This document shows positions 1-6,929 of a stretch of 37,756 nucleotides of DNA, in pieces. Within the stretch, counting starts at the first letter, position 1; each line of letters opens with the position of its first letter. Under the pieces are notes generated by a model that ran no database searches, was not told the origin of the DNA, and saw only the letters and a program-made list of their open reading frames with translations. The position numbers and the translations under genes were made by a program. Source of the DNA: Acidobacteriaceae bacterium (GTDB lineage: Bacteria > Acidobacteriota > Terriglobia > Terriglobales > Acidobacteriaceae). Location: the NCBI GenBank assembly GCA_003134435.1, contig PLBE01000251.1, positions 34,997 through 72,752 on the forward strand. Direction: 5' to 3'.

Positions 1-335
1 AGCCACCGGTGGTACTGCGGAGAGCGCGGGTCCTGCTGCTCGGCCAGAAGGCTGTCAATGGCCTTTTGCTGGCTCGCCGACGGCGCGGTCAGCAGCGTCA
101 TGTAGCCCAATTTCAGCCCCGGTTCGACTTCGCCCCGATCAAACTGCGGCTGAGCCCGCAGCGGAACTCCCGCCGAAAGCCGGATGAGTTGCCCAGCCAC
201 AATTGGACCATTGATGCGATTCGGCGCCGCTGCAAAGCTGAAGGTGGAGAAGATCAGGATGGAAAGGATGAGCGCGGATAGCTGGCCTGCCAAAAGCCGG
301 GATGGCGACAGCAATGCCGATGGCGAACGTCGCAT
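1..335 (-). CDS. Pro-kumamolisin (S53 family) protease, N-terminal part, cut by window start
   Basis: Secreted serine-carboxyl protease of the sedolisin/kumamolisin family, of which only the first ~111 codons are present. The start at 335 is supported by TTAGGAGTGACC directly before the ATG. Residues ~18-37 form a hydrophobic signal segment ending near FAAAP. From ~75 on the sequence matches the pro-kumamolisin activation domain: a GYMTLLTAPSASQQKAIDSL-type stretch followed by LLAEQQDPRSPQYHRW, the conserved pro-domain signature (family knowledge). The catalytic Glu/Asp/Ser domain lies outside the window, so activity cannot be judged. Such proteases are abundant in Acidobacteriota. The frame stays open to base 1. 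Confidence 0.85.
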   Translation of the reverse strand, partial: MRRSPSALLSPSRLLAGQLSALILSILIFSTFSFAAAPNRINGPIVAGQLIRLSAGVPLRAQPQFDRGEVEPGLKLGYMTLLTAPSASQQKAIDSLLAEQQDPRSPQYHRW

Positions 336-394
336 GGTCACTCCTAACACAGATAGATATTGTGAGGGCTAAGCACATTATCTGTGCTTTCTCG

Positions 395-411
395 TTATCT
401 GATCAAGATAA
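395..411. promoter_or_regulatory. Palindrome upstream of the S53 protease, possible operator
   Basis: TTATCT-GATCA-AGATAA is a 6-bp inverted repeat around a 5-bp centre, 60 bp upstream of the protease start. A further TTATCT lies at 378-383, inside a small hairpin AGCACA-TTATC-TGTGCT (372-388). Repeated half-sites ahead of a secreted enzyme suggest a repressor or activator site, but no matching regulator can be named. The rest of 336-566 shows nothing else I can assign. Confidence 0.3.
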
Positions 412-566
412 TCTTCGGCGGGTTGTATGAGTAGGAACGGTTAGTCAGATACTGTGACGAAAGTCACCTTGATTTTTATCGGCCACACGCGGACAACAGA
501 CTGCGCCGCACAAGTTCCCCTGTCTCTTTAGCCGTTTCCCGGCTGAAGCCCGGCCAAGCCTCGCCT

Positions 567-2369
567 CTACACCTCGGCCAGTTCTTCTTCCAGCAGCTGT
601 TTGTTGTAGAGATCCGTGTAATAACCGTTGCGGGCAAGGAGCTCGTCGTGCGGGCCGAGTTCGACGATGCGCCCCTGATGCAGAACGGCGATGGCGTCGG
701 CGTTGCGCACCGTGGATACGCGATGGGAGATAAAGATAATGGTGCGCCCGCCCATGATCTCGCGGAGATGGTTGAGAATCTTATCTTCCGTATTGGTGTC
801 GACGCTGGAGAGCGCGTCATCCAGAATCAGAATGCGTGGGCTGCGGAGCAGGGCGCGGGCGATGGCCGTGCGCTGCTTCTGCCCGCCTGACAGCGTGATA
901 CCGCGTTCGCCGACCGTCGTGTTGTAGCCCTCCGGGAAGCTCTCGATGTCGTGCGCGATGTTGGCCGCTTCGGCGGCCGCTTTGATGGCATCGAGTTGCG
1001 GTTCGCCGTCCTCATGCGACACGCCAAAAGCGATGTTCTCCCGGATGGTGTCGCTGAAGAGAAAGGTTTCTTGGGGAACAAAACCGATGTGCCGTCGCAA
1101 AGCCTCAAGAGGGAATTGACGGATGGGCCGGCCGTCGATCAGAACCTCTCCCGGCGCCGCATCGTAGATACGCGGAATCAGATTGACTAGCGTGGTCTTG
1201 CCCGACCCCGTCGGTCCCACAATGGCGAGGCTGGAGCCCGCGGGAATCCGCAGGTTGACATCCTTCAGAATGGCTACACCATCATAAGAGAAATTGAGAT
1301 TGCGGAATTCCACTTCGCCCACGATCCCGATGTCTTTGCTGGAGAGCCGGGCGTCGTCCGCCGGCGGCGCGGGTGAGACCCCCTCCGCTCCCCTGCCTTC
1401 ATCCGCGATCTCAGGTTGCTGAGAGAGGATCTCTTCGATCCGGATCATCGATGCCGTTCCACGCTGGAAGATGTTGATCACCCAGCCCAGAGCAATCACC
1501 GGCCAGGTTAACTGCACCATGTAGGTGTTGAAGGCTACGAAATCGCCAACGTTCATTTTGCCCATTAAGACTTGCCGCCCGCCAATCCATAAGACGATCA
1601 CAACCGCGGCGCCCAGCATGAGTTCGAGCGTGGGCCAGAGCATGCCCATCAGCCGCACCAGGCCCAGGCTCCGGCGGATGTATTCCTGATTGGCGCTCTC
1701 GAAGGCGGCGATCTCCGACTGTTCCTGCACATAGGCGCGGATGACGCGGGCCCCGGAGAAATTTTCCTGGGCCCGGGCCGAGATGTCGGAAAACATCGCC
1801 TGAATCCGTTCGAAGCGCTCGTGAATGCGGCGGCCAAAGTACTGGATCACAATGCTGGTGATGGGCAGCGGCAGAAAAGCGTAGACGGTAAGCTTGGGGC
1901 TGATGGCAAGCATGAAGCCAAGTGCGCCCGCCGTGAACACCAGCGTGTTGGCCGAATACATGATGGCCGGGCCCAGCAGCATCCGGACGGCATTCAAATC
2001 GTTGGTGGCGCGAGCCATGATGTCGCCGGTCCGGTTACGCTGGTAGTAAGAGTAAGAAAGGCGTTCGAGGTGCGCGAAGAGGTCGTTGCGCAGATCGAAT
2101 TCGATGTCACGCGAGATGCCAATCACTACCCATCGCGTCAGAAACTGGAAGATGCCCTTGATGAGCGCGATGGCGATGATGATCAGCGAGTAGGTGAGAA
2201 GCTTCTGGCGGGTTACGCCGGAATGCAGATCGTTCACGGCGCGCCGCAGGACTTGCGGAAAAAGTATCCAGACCCCGTTATTGAATAAGACGCAGAGCCC
2301 GCCCCAGAATAGACCGCTGCGGTAACGCTTCAGATATGGACCGAGAGGGCGCAGGCTCTTGGGCAGCAT
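567..2369 (-). CDS. ABC exporter, fused permease and ATPase (MsbA/ABCB type)
   Basis: Half-size ABC exporter of 600 residues, the usual length for this family; it would act as a homodimer in the inner membrane and export lipids, drugs or peptides. The six-helix membrane domain covers about residues 15-310. The ATPase domain covers ~350-585, with Walker A GPTGSGKTT (~385), signature LSGGQ (~490) and Walker B ILILDDALSSVD (~512-523). An Ala/Pro-rich linker (~325-345) joins them. All catalytic motifs look intact. Substrate cannot be read from the sequence. The ATG at 2369 has no clear ribosome binding site, and the frame stays open upstream without another ATG, so the start is moderately certain. 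It stands alone between unrelated genes. Confidence 0.93.
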   Translation of the reverse strand: MLPKSLRPLGPYLKRYRSGLFWGGLCVLFNNGVWILFPQVLRRAVNDLHSGVTRQKLLTYSLIIIAIALIKGIFQFLTRWVVIGISRDIEFDLRNDLFAHLERLSYSYYQRNRTGDIMARATNDLNAVRMLLGPAIMYSANTLVFTAGALGFMLAISPKLTVYAFLPLPITSIVIQYFGRRIHERFERIQAMFSDISARAQENFSGARVIRAYVQEQSEIAAFESANQEYIRRSLGLVRLMGMLWPTLELMLGAAVVIVLWIGGRQVLMGKMNVGDFVAFNTYMVQLTWPVIALGWVINIFQRGTASMIRIEEILSQQPEIADEGRGAEGVSPAPPADDARLSSKDIGIVGEVEFRNLNFSYDGVAILKDVNLRIPAGSSLAIVGPTGSGKTTLVNLIPRIYDAAPGEVLIDGRPIRQFPLEALRRHIGFVPQETFLFSDTIRENIAFGVSHEDGEPQLDAIKAAAEAANIAHDIESFPEGYNTTVGERGITLSGGQKQRTAIARALLRSPRILILDDALSSVDTNTEDKILNHLREIMGGRTIIFISHRVSTVRNADAIAVLHQGRIVELGPHDELLARNGYYTDLYNKQLLEEELAEV

Positions 2370-2523
2370 GAGGTCTAGATGAAATTGTAGCAGCGGTAGG
2401 TGCTGATTTTCGCAACGAGGGCACGAGCGCTGCGAAGGCTGCGGTGAGCAGCAACGCCGTCCACAGCGACAGCATGCCGGCGGCGAACATCAGTCCCGAA
2501 TAGAGCAGGTCGGCGCGTTCCAT
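2278..2523 (-). CDS. Possible small membrane protein overlapping the exporter start
   Basis: An 81-codon frame starting with MERADLLYSG has one convincing hydrophobic helix (residues ~5-31, rich in Leu and Ala) followed by a basic Ser/Pro/Ala-rich tail. Its last ~90 bases overlap the start of the ABC exporter in another frame. No good ribosome binding site precedes the ATG at 2523; an in-frame ATG at 2577 would add 18 residues. It could be a real translationally coupled peptide or a chance frame in GC-rich DNA. I do not recognise it. Confidence 0.22.
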   Translation of the reverse strand: MERADLLYSGLMFAAGMLSLWTALLLTAAFAALVPSLRKSAPTAATISSRPHAAQEPAPSRSISEALPQRSILGRALRLIQ

Positions 2524-2608
2524 CTTGCGATCCAGTTCCAAAAAACCGGGCGAGGACGGAGGTAGGTGGTGCCGCACCTCGCCCGGATGGAGAGAACCCT
2601 AAGGAAAA

Positions 2609-3067
2609 CTACTCCTCCGGAGGCGGAGGCGGTCCGTGCTTGCCCATGTGCGATTCATGTTCCGCCTCGAGCTGAGCCAGTTTGGTCTTCTGATCGGGGG
2701 TCAAAATCTGAACGATTTCGGCCCGGATGCGGGCGTGCCCAACCTGTAGTTCGACCATGGTCTGCGAATTTTGGGTGGCCAGGGCGCGCGTCTTGGCTTC
2801 ATCGAAAGGACCGCTGGCCTCCAGCGCCTTCATGGCGTCATGGTTCTGCTTCATCTGTTGCATCAACGGTTGCATGGCGGGCTTCTCTTTTTCCCAGATC
2901 GCCTTGACCTGCGTCTGTTGATCGCTGGTCAAATCGAGTTGCCGGAGCATGTGGTGGAAGTCGGCGCCCGGGCCGCCAAACCCATGCCGCCCCTCCGCGA
3001 TCGCTGCGGCGGCAACTAACAGTACAGCAACTCCGATAATGAGAATGCGGGTACGAGTCGATTTCAT
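2609..3067 (-). CDS. CpxP/Spy-like periplasmic LTxxQ protein
   Basis: Small periplasmic protein of the Spy/CpxP family, whose members act as chaperones or stress-sensor inhibitors in the envelope. Residues ~7-24 form a signal peptide (AAAAIAEG cleavage region). The mature part is helical and carries two LTxxQ motifs, LTSDQQ (~46) and LTPDQK (~122), the hallmark of the family. The C-terminus ends in a Pro/Glu-rich tail. AAAGGAGTTCCA precedes the ATG at 3067. It is divergent from a CpxR-CpxA-like pair across a 184-bp region holding CpxR-type repeats, the same arrangement as E. coli cpxP-cpxRA, which argues for feedback control of the kinase. The product could equally be Spy-like; metal sensing (CnrX/ZraP type) is an alternative. 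Confidence 0.85.
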   Translation of the reverse strand: MKSTRTRILIIGVAVLLVAAAAIAEGRHGFGGPGADFHHMLRQLDLTSDQQTQVKAIWEKEKPAMQPLMQQMKQNHDAMKALEASGPFDEAKTRALATQNSQTMVELQVGHARIRAEIVQILTPDQKTKLAQLEAEHESHMGKHGPPPPPEE

Positions 3068-3159
3068 TGGAACTCCTTTTTGAACTAACCTGATTTTGCG
3101 ACTTCAGGAGGCAGCCCGAATGTCTTTCCCGATAAGAACACTTTTTCCGAAGATCCGAG

Positions 3160-3227
3160 GTAAAGAGTCGGTCAAGCGCGGTAAAGTTTTGTAAAGCCCC
3201 TTCTTCCGGCTAATCACAAATCTTTAC
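3160..3227. promoter_or_regulatory. CpxR-type operator cluster (GTAAA repeats)
   Basis: A perfect GTAAA-GTTTT-GTAAA, the GTAAA-N5-GTAAA consensus known for E. coli CpxR, lies at 3181-3195. A third GTAAA at 3160-3164 is followed six bases later by GTCAA (3171-3175). An inverted copy (TTTAC) lies at 3223-3227. The cluster sits between the CpxP-like gene and the CpxR-like regulator gene, so it could drive both outward promoters. That CpxR of this organism binds here is inference from the shared motif and gene order. Confidence 0.7.
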
Positions 3228-3251
3228 CGCCCGGACCAGCGAGGTTGTTAG

Positions 3252-3971
3252 ATGATGAAGAGAATGGATCAAGTACTGGTGGTGGACGATGACGTTGAGC
3301 TATGCGGTCTGGTGCAGGAGTACCTGACGGCCGAAGGGTTCAGCCTTAAAGCGGTTCACGACGGCGAACAGGGCCTGCAACAGGCGCTGACCAACGAATA
3401 TTCGCTGGTGGTGCTCGACGTCATGCTGCCTGGGATCAACGGCTTCGAAGTGCTGCGGCGGATTCGTAGCGTTTCCAAGATTCCGGTCCTGCTGCTGACT
3501 GCGCGCGGCGAAGACGTGGATCGCATCGTCGGCTTGGAAATCGGCGCCGACGATTATCTCCCGAAGCCTTTCAACCCGCGTGAACTCGTGGCCAGAATTC
3601 GCGCCATTCTCCGTCGCACCAAGCCCGTCCGGCCGGCGGACGCGGTTCCGGAAATCCTGAGCGTGGGCGACGTGGAACTGGATCCGGCAACGCGGAGTGT
3701 ACTGCGTGCGGGACAACCTGTCGATCTCACCTCCGTCGAGTTCAATCTGCTCGAAGTGCTGCTGCGCGAAGCCGGACGAGTCGTCACCCGCGAACGCCTG
3801 GTGAATGCCGTGCTCAGCCGGAAGTTCATGCCATTTGATCGCAGCATCGACATGCACGTCAGCAAGGTGCGGAGGAAGTTGGGCGATTCCGAAGAGGACG
3901 GCGACCACATCAAAACGATTCGCGGAGTCGGCTATATGTTCGCCCGGCCGGCGGCGAAAACGAAGAAATAA
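3252..3971 (+). CDS. cpxR: OmpR-family response regulator, CpxR-like
   Basis: Two-component transcription factor of 239 residues. The receiver domain (~7-122) has the acidic pocket D12-D14, phosphoacceptor D56 (LDVMLPG), T83 and K105. The stretch after T83, with GLEIGADDYLPKPFNPREL and then VARIRAILRR, is very close to what I recall of CpxR. The winged-helix DNA-binding domain fills ~140-232 and ends in the usual HIKTIRGVGYMF. GAGG seven bases before the ATG at 3252 supports this start. Its stop overlaps the kinase start by one base (TAATG), so the two are translationally coupled. The GTAAA cluster just upstream implies autoregulation. The cpxR symbol rests on sequence resemblance plus context; the signal sensed may differ from E. 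coli. Confidence 0.88.
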   Translation: MMKRMDQVLVVDDDVELCGLVQEYLTAEGFSLKAVHDGEQGLQQALTNEYSLVVLDVMLPGINGFEVLRRIRSVSKIPVLLLTARGEDVDRIVGLEIGADDYLPKPFNPRELVARIRAILRRTKPVRPADAVPEILSVGDVELDPATRSVLRAGQPVDLTSVEFNLLEVLLREAGRVVTRERLVNAVLSRKFMPFDRSIDMHVSKVRRKLGDSEEDGDHIKTIRGVGYMFARPAAKTKK

Positions 3972-5404
3972 TGAAAAGCCTTTTCCTCAAGATTCTCCTG
4001 TCCTTCTGGGCCGCGCTGGCGCTTTCCCTGGTCCTGGCGATTCTGGTGACCATTGCCCTCCATCCGGCGCGCCGCGGAATCGAGAATCAGGCGCCGCAGA
4101 CCCTGGCCGAGGCAGTGAACGCCTACCAGACTGCCGGACAACACGGCGTTCACGAATACCTGGAGGATCTGTTTCGCACGCAGCACGTGCGCGCTTTTGT
4201 CTTTGATTCCGAGGGCCACGAACTCTCCGGCAGGCATGTGCCCCCTTGGATCGAGGATTCCCGGGAGGGCGCGGCTCAGCCCGGTGCCAACCCGCGCGGC
4301 GGTTCGCCCTACCACCGTAGTTGGATGGATAACCTCATGCCGGACCGCATTATCCGGCAGGCCCTCACGCTCGATGGAAAGCGCTACACCCTGGTGCTCG
4401 AGTTGCCGCCGGGGCCACGCTCGTTTTTCGGCCCCAACGATCTCCATCTGCTGGGCTTCGCGATCATTCTGTCCGGAGTGGTTTGCTACCTGCTGTCGTG
4501 GTCAGTGACCAGTCCGGTGAGGCGTTTGCGTGCGGCGGCGCAGAGCCTCGCGGCCGGCGACCTGAGCGCGCGCACCGGAGCGCCCGTCGGTGGGCCGCGT
4601 GGTGAGTTGACGGAGTTAATGCGCGACTTCGATCGCATGGCCGAACGAATCGAGGGGTTGGTGGACTCCCAATCGCGGCTACTCAAAGATGTTTCGCATG
4701 AACTGCGATCGCCCCTGGCTCGGCTCAGTGTGGCGCTGGGATTGGCGCGGCAACGGGCCGCCTCCGCGGTAGGGGCGGAAAGTGCGCCGGAACTCCAGAA
4801 TTCGCTGAACCGGATCGAAACCGAGGCCGACCGCTTGAACCAGTTGATTCAGCGATTACTGACGATTTCGCGTCTGGAATCGGGGACTGATGGCCTGCGC
4901 AAGACCCGGCTATCCCTTCTCGAGTTAGTGCAACAGGTGGCGCACGACGCCGAATACGAAACTCCGGGCCGGGGCTGCCGCGTGGTCGCGCAGCCGGACA
5001 CCGCCGACAGGTTTCTGGTGGAAGCCGATCCCGACCTTCTGCGCAGCGCCATCGAGAACGTAGTAAGGAACGCCACGCGCTATACTGCGGAAGGTACAAG
5101 TGTTGAGGTGCGACTGGAGCGACAAAGGGCCACGAACGGTCAGGAAGAAGTAATTGTGCGTGTGGCCGACTGCGGTCCCGGCGTTCCGGCGGAAGCCCTG
5201 TCCAAGATCTTTGAGCCCTTTTATCGCCTCGACGATGCGCGCAACCGCCAGACTGGCGGGGCTGGTCTGGGTTTGTCGATTGCCGACCGGGCAATCAGGC
5301 TGCATGGCGGGCAGCTTCGTGCATCCAACCGCAAAGAAGGTGGGTTAGAGGTTGAAATCCGGATTCCGGGCATTCCGGCGTTTGCTCTTCCCGCTCATTC
5401 CTGA
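3971..5404 (+). CDS. cpxA: Membrane sensor histidine kinase, CpxA-like
   Basis: Sensor kinase of 477 residues, partner of the upstream regulator. Order: TM1 (~8-30), a ~125-residue periplasmic sensor region, TM2 (~158-178), HAMP (~179-232), HisKA with phosphoacceptor His243 (DVSHELRSPL), then the ATPase domain with N box ENVVRNATRY, G1 DCGPGVP, F box FEPFYRLDDARNR and G2 GAGLGLSI. These boxes resemble E. coli CpxA closely. It should phosphorylate the regulator in response to envelope stress, with the divergent CpxP-like protein as likely inhibitor (inference). The start overlaps the regulator stop by one base. Confidence 0.87.
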   Translation: MKSLFLKILLSFWAALALSLVLAILVTIALHPARRGIENQAPQTLAEAVNAYQTAGQHGVHEYLEDLFRTQHVRAFVFDSEGHELSGRHVPPWIEDSREGAAQPGANPRGGSPYHRSWMDNLMPDRIIRQALTLDGKRYTLVLELPPGPRSFFGPNDLHLLGFAIILSGVVCYLLSWSVTSPVRRLRAAAQSLAAGDLSARTGAPVGGPRGELTELMRDFDRMAERIEGLVDSQSRLLKDVSHELRSPLARLSVALGLARQRAASAVGAESAPELQNSLNRIETEADRLNQLIQRLLTISRLESGTDGLRKTRLSLLELVQQVAHDAEYETPGRGCRVVAQPDTADRFLVEADPDLLRSAIENVVRNATRYTAEGTSVEVRLERQRATNGQEEVIVRVADCGPGVPAEALSKIFEPFYRLDDARNRQTGGAGLGLSIADRAIRLHGGQLRASNRKEGGLEVEIRIPGIPAFALPAHS

Positions 5405-5490
5405 TAAAAAAATTGATTCAGCCAAAAGCTTCAGTCGCCGTGACGGCTGGCAAAGCATTGCCCGCGGACGGGAAGCGGCTGGGAGAACAG

Positions 5491-6813
5491 ATGTCGAAGA
5501 AGATAAGCCTTACCGTCGTGTTCGTGAGCATGTGCGTTCTGAGTTCCTTCCTGCTCAGTTGTGGCAGCACCTCGTCCCGGCCCTCGGGTCTCTTATATGT
5601 GCTGACTCAGGGGATCAACGGCGCCGGGAACAACATCAGTTCGTTCTCCCTCGATTTGAGCAGCGGCAGCCTGTCGCTATTGAATGACACGACGAATACA
5701 TGTTCGACGTCGAACTCGTGCGGCCTGCCTTTGGACATTGTTCTCGATCCCACCGCCGCCGTGGCGTTCGTGCTGAATCAGGGCGTGCCCGCGTCCAGCG
5801 TGGCGCCTACCATCTACGCCTACAGCATCAATTCGGATGGAAGCCTGGGAGCGACGCCATCGTCGGCCGCGGCGACGCTGACGCTCGGAGATACCCCGGT
5901 TGCCATGACACGCGATGCCGCCGGGCAATACCTGTTCGTCATCGATGTGGGGGCGGATCCTTCGGCGGCCAACTGTCAGTACCAGCCCCAGAACAATTTG
6001 CCAAACATACAGTGCGCGTCCGTGTCGGTGTTCAGCATGCAATCCGGATCGCCGACTTTAACGCCGGTAAGCGGCAGCCCGTTCCCCCTCGGCCGAGTTC
6101 CTAGCGCGGTATCCGCGTTGACCTTCCCGGTGCCGAATGGCAATCCACCTCCGCCGGCTTGTCCCGCGTCTACGTCTTCCGAGGAGTTTCTCTATATCAC
6201 CTTCAACTCGGACCCTGCTCTGCACAATGACAGCACGCTCAGCACCTACTGCATCGACTCCTCGGGCGCGCCTCACGACATCACGCCAAATGTGCCTTAC
6301 AACACTCAGACCGACCCCATCTCCGTGCTGGCGGTCGATACCAATCCGGTGGGCCAACCGACATCGGGCGGTATCTTTGTCTACGTGGGAAGTCAGCCGA
6401 CCGCGTCCGGCGCGCTCGGCGTATTCAAACAGGATACGACCACTTCGCTCTTGGTTCCGGTGGTGGGAAACACGACGCCCGCAACCGGACAAAATCCGAT
6501 TCGTCTGATCGTCGATCCCACGAACAATTTTCTCTACGTTGCCTGCCAGCAGTCGAACCAGATTTTTGGATATCGCATCAACACCGCGGCCGGCACCTTA
6601 GCGGCGCTCAACCCGCCCTACCAACCCACCGGATCCGGCCCGGTGTCGATGGCCATGCACCCCAGCACAAACTCCTCCGGCGAGTTCCTCTACACGTCAA
6701 ATAACGCGGCCGATAGCATCTCGGTATTTTCCGTGAGTACGACCAGTGGCGCCATGAGCAGTCAGGCGCCCGTGATTGCCCCGGCTGCTCCCAGTGGAAT
6801 GGCAGCCCGGTAA
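5491..6813 (+). CDS. Beta-propeller lipoprotein, lactonase/YVTN type
   Basis: Secreted lipoprotein of 440 residues. I chose the start at 5491 because GGGAGAACAG precedes it and it yields a clean lipoprotein signal (MSKKISLTVVFVSM, then a lipobox ending LLSC). An in-frame ATG at 5413 would add 26 polar residues. The mature protein has repeated blades with motifs such as LYVLTQG, PVAMTRDAAGQYLFV, PIRLIVDPTNNFLYVACQ and PVSMAMHPSTNSSGEFLYT, typical of the 7-bladed lactonase-like propeller (Pfam Lactonase family). The true substrate is unknown; most acidobacterial members are uncharacterised. It lies 86 bp after the kinase and could be co-transcribed, but no functional link is visible. Confidence 0.75.
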   Translation: MSKKISLTVVFVSMCVLSSFLLSCGSTSSRPSGLLYVLTQGINGAGNNISSFSLDLSSGSLSLLNDTTNTCSTSNSCGLPLDIVLDPTAAVAFVLNQGVPASSVAPTIYAYSINSDGSLGATPSSAAATLTLGDTPVAMTRDAAGQYLFVIDVGADPSAANCQYQPQNNLPNIQCASVSVFSMQSGSPTLTPVSGSPFPLGRVPSAVSALTFPVPNGNPPPPACPASTSSEEFLYITFNSDPALHNDSTLSTYCIDSSGAPHDITPNVPYNTQTDPISVLAVDTNPVGQPTSGGIFVYVGSQPTASGALGVFKQDTTTSLLVPVVGNTTPATGQNPIRLIVDPTNNFLYVACQQSNQIFGYRINTAAGTLAALNPPYQPTGSGPVSMAMHPSTNSSGEFLYTSNNAADSISVFSVSTTSGAMSSQAPVIAPAAPSGMAAR

Positions 6814-6840
6814 CTCCTGGCGAGTCACCCACGTAGCGAG

Positions 6841-6862
6841 GCGCGGACACTCTTGTCCGCGC
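6841..6862. repeat. Perfect palindrome between convergent genes (GGACA/TGTCC type)
   Basis: GCGCGGACA and TGTCCGCGC form a perfect 9-bp stem around a CTCT loop, between the convergent propeller gene and lptFG. There is no T-run after it on either strand, so it is not a textbook terminator. It shares TCTTGYCCGCGC with the element at 13572-13593, which suggests a dispersed repeat family that may still end transcription. Confidence 0.6.
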
Positions 6863-6929
6863 AAGGCCTGCGCACTGCTACCGCTGCTGTCGCACCACTC
6901 GCGGGTCAGGTCGCTCGCTGACTGCACCT

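Noticed and set aside
6841-6862. Rho-independent terminator
   Set aside because: The stem is perfect but no T-run follows on either strand; kept as a repeat instead.
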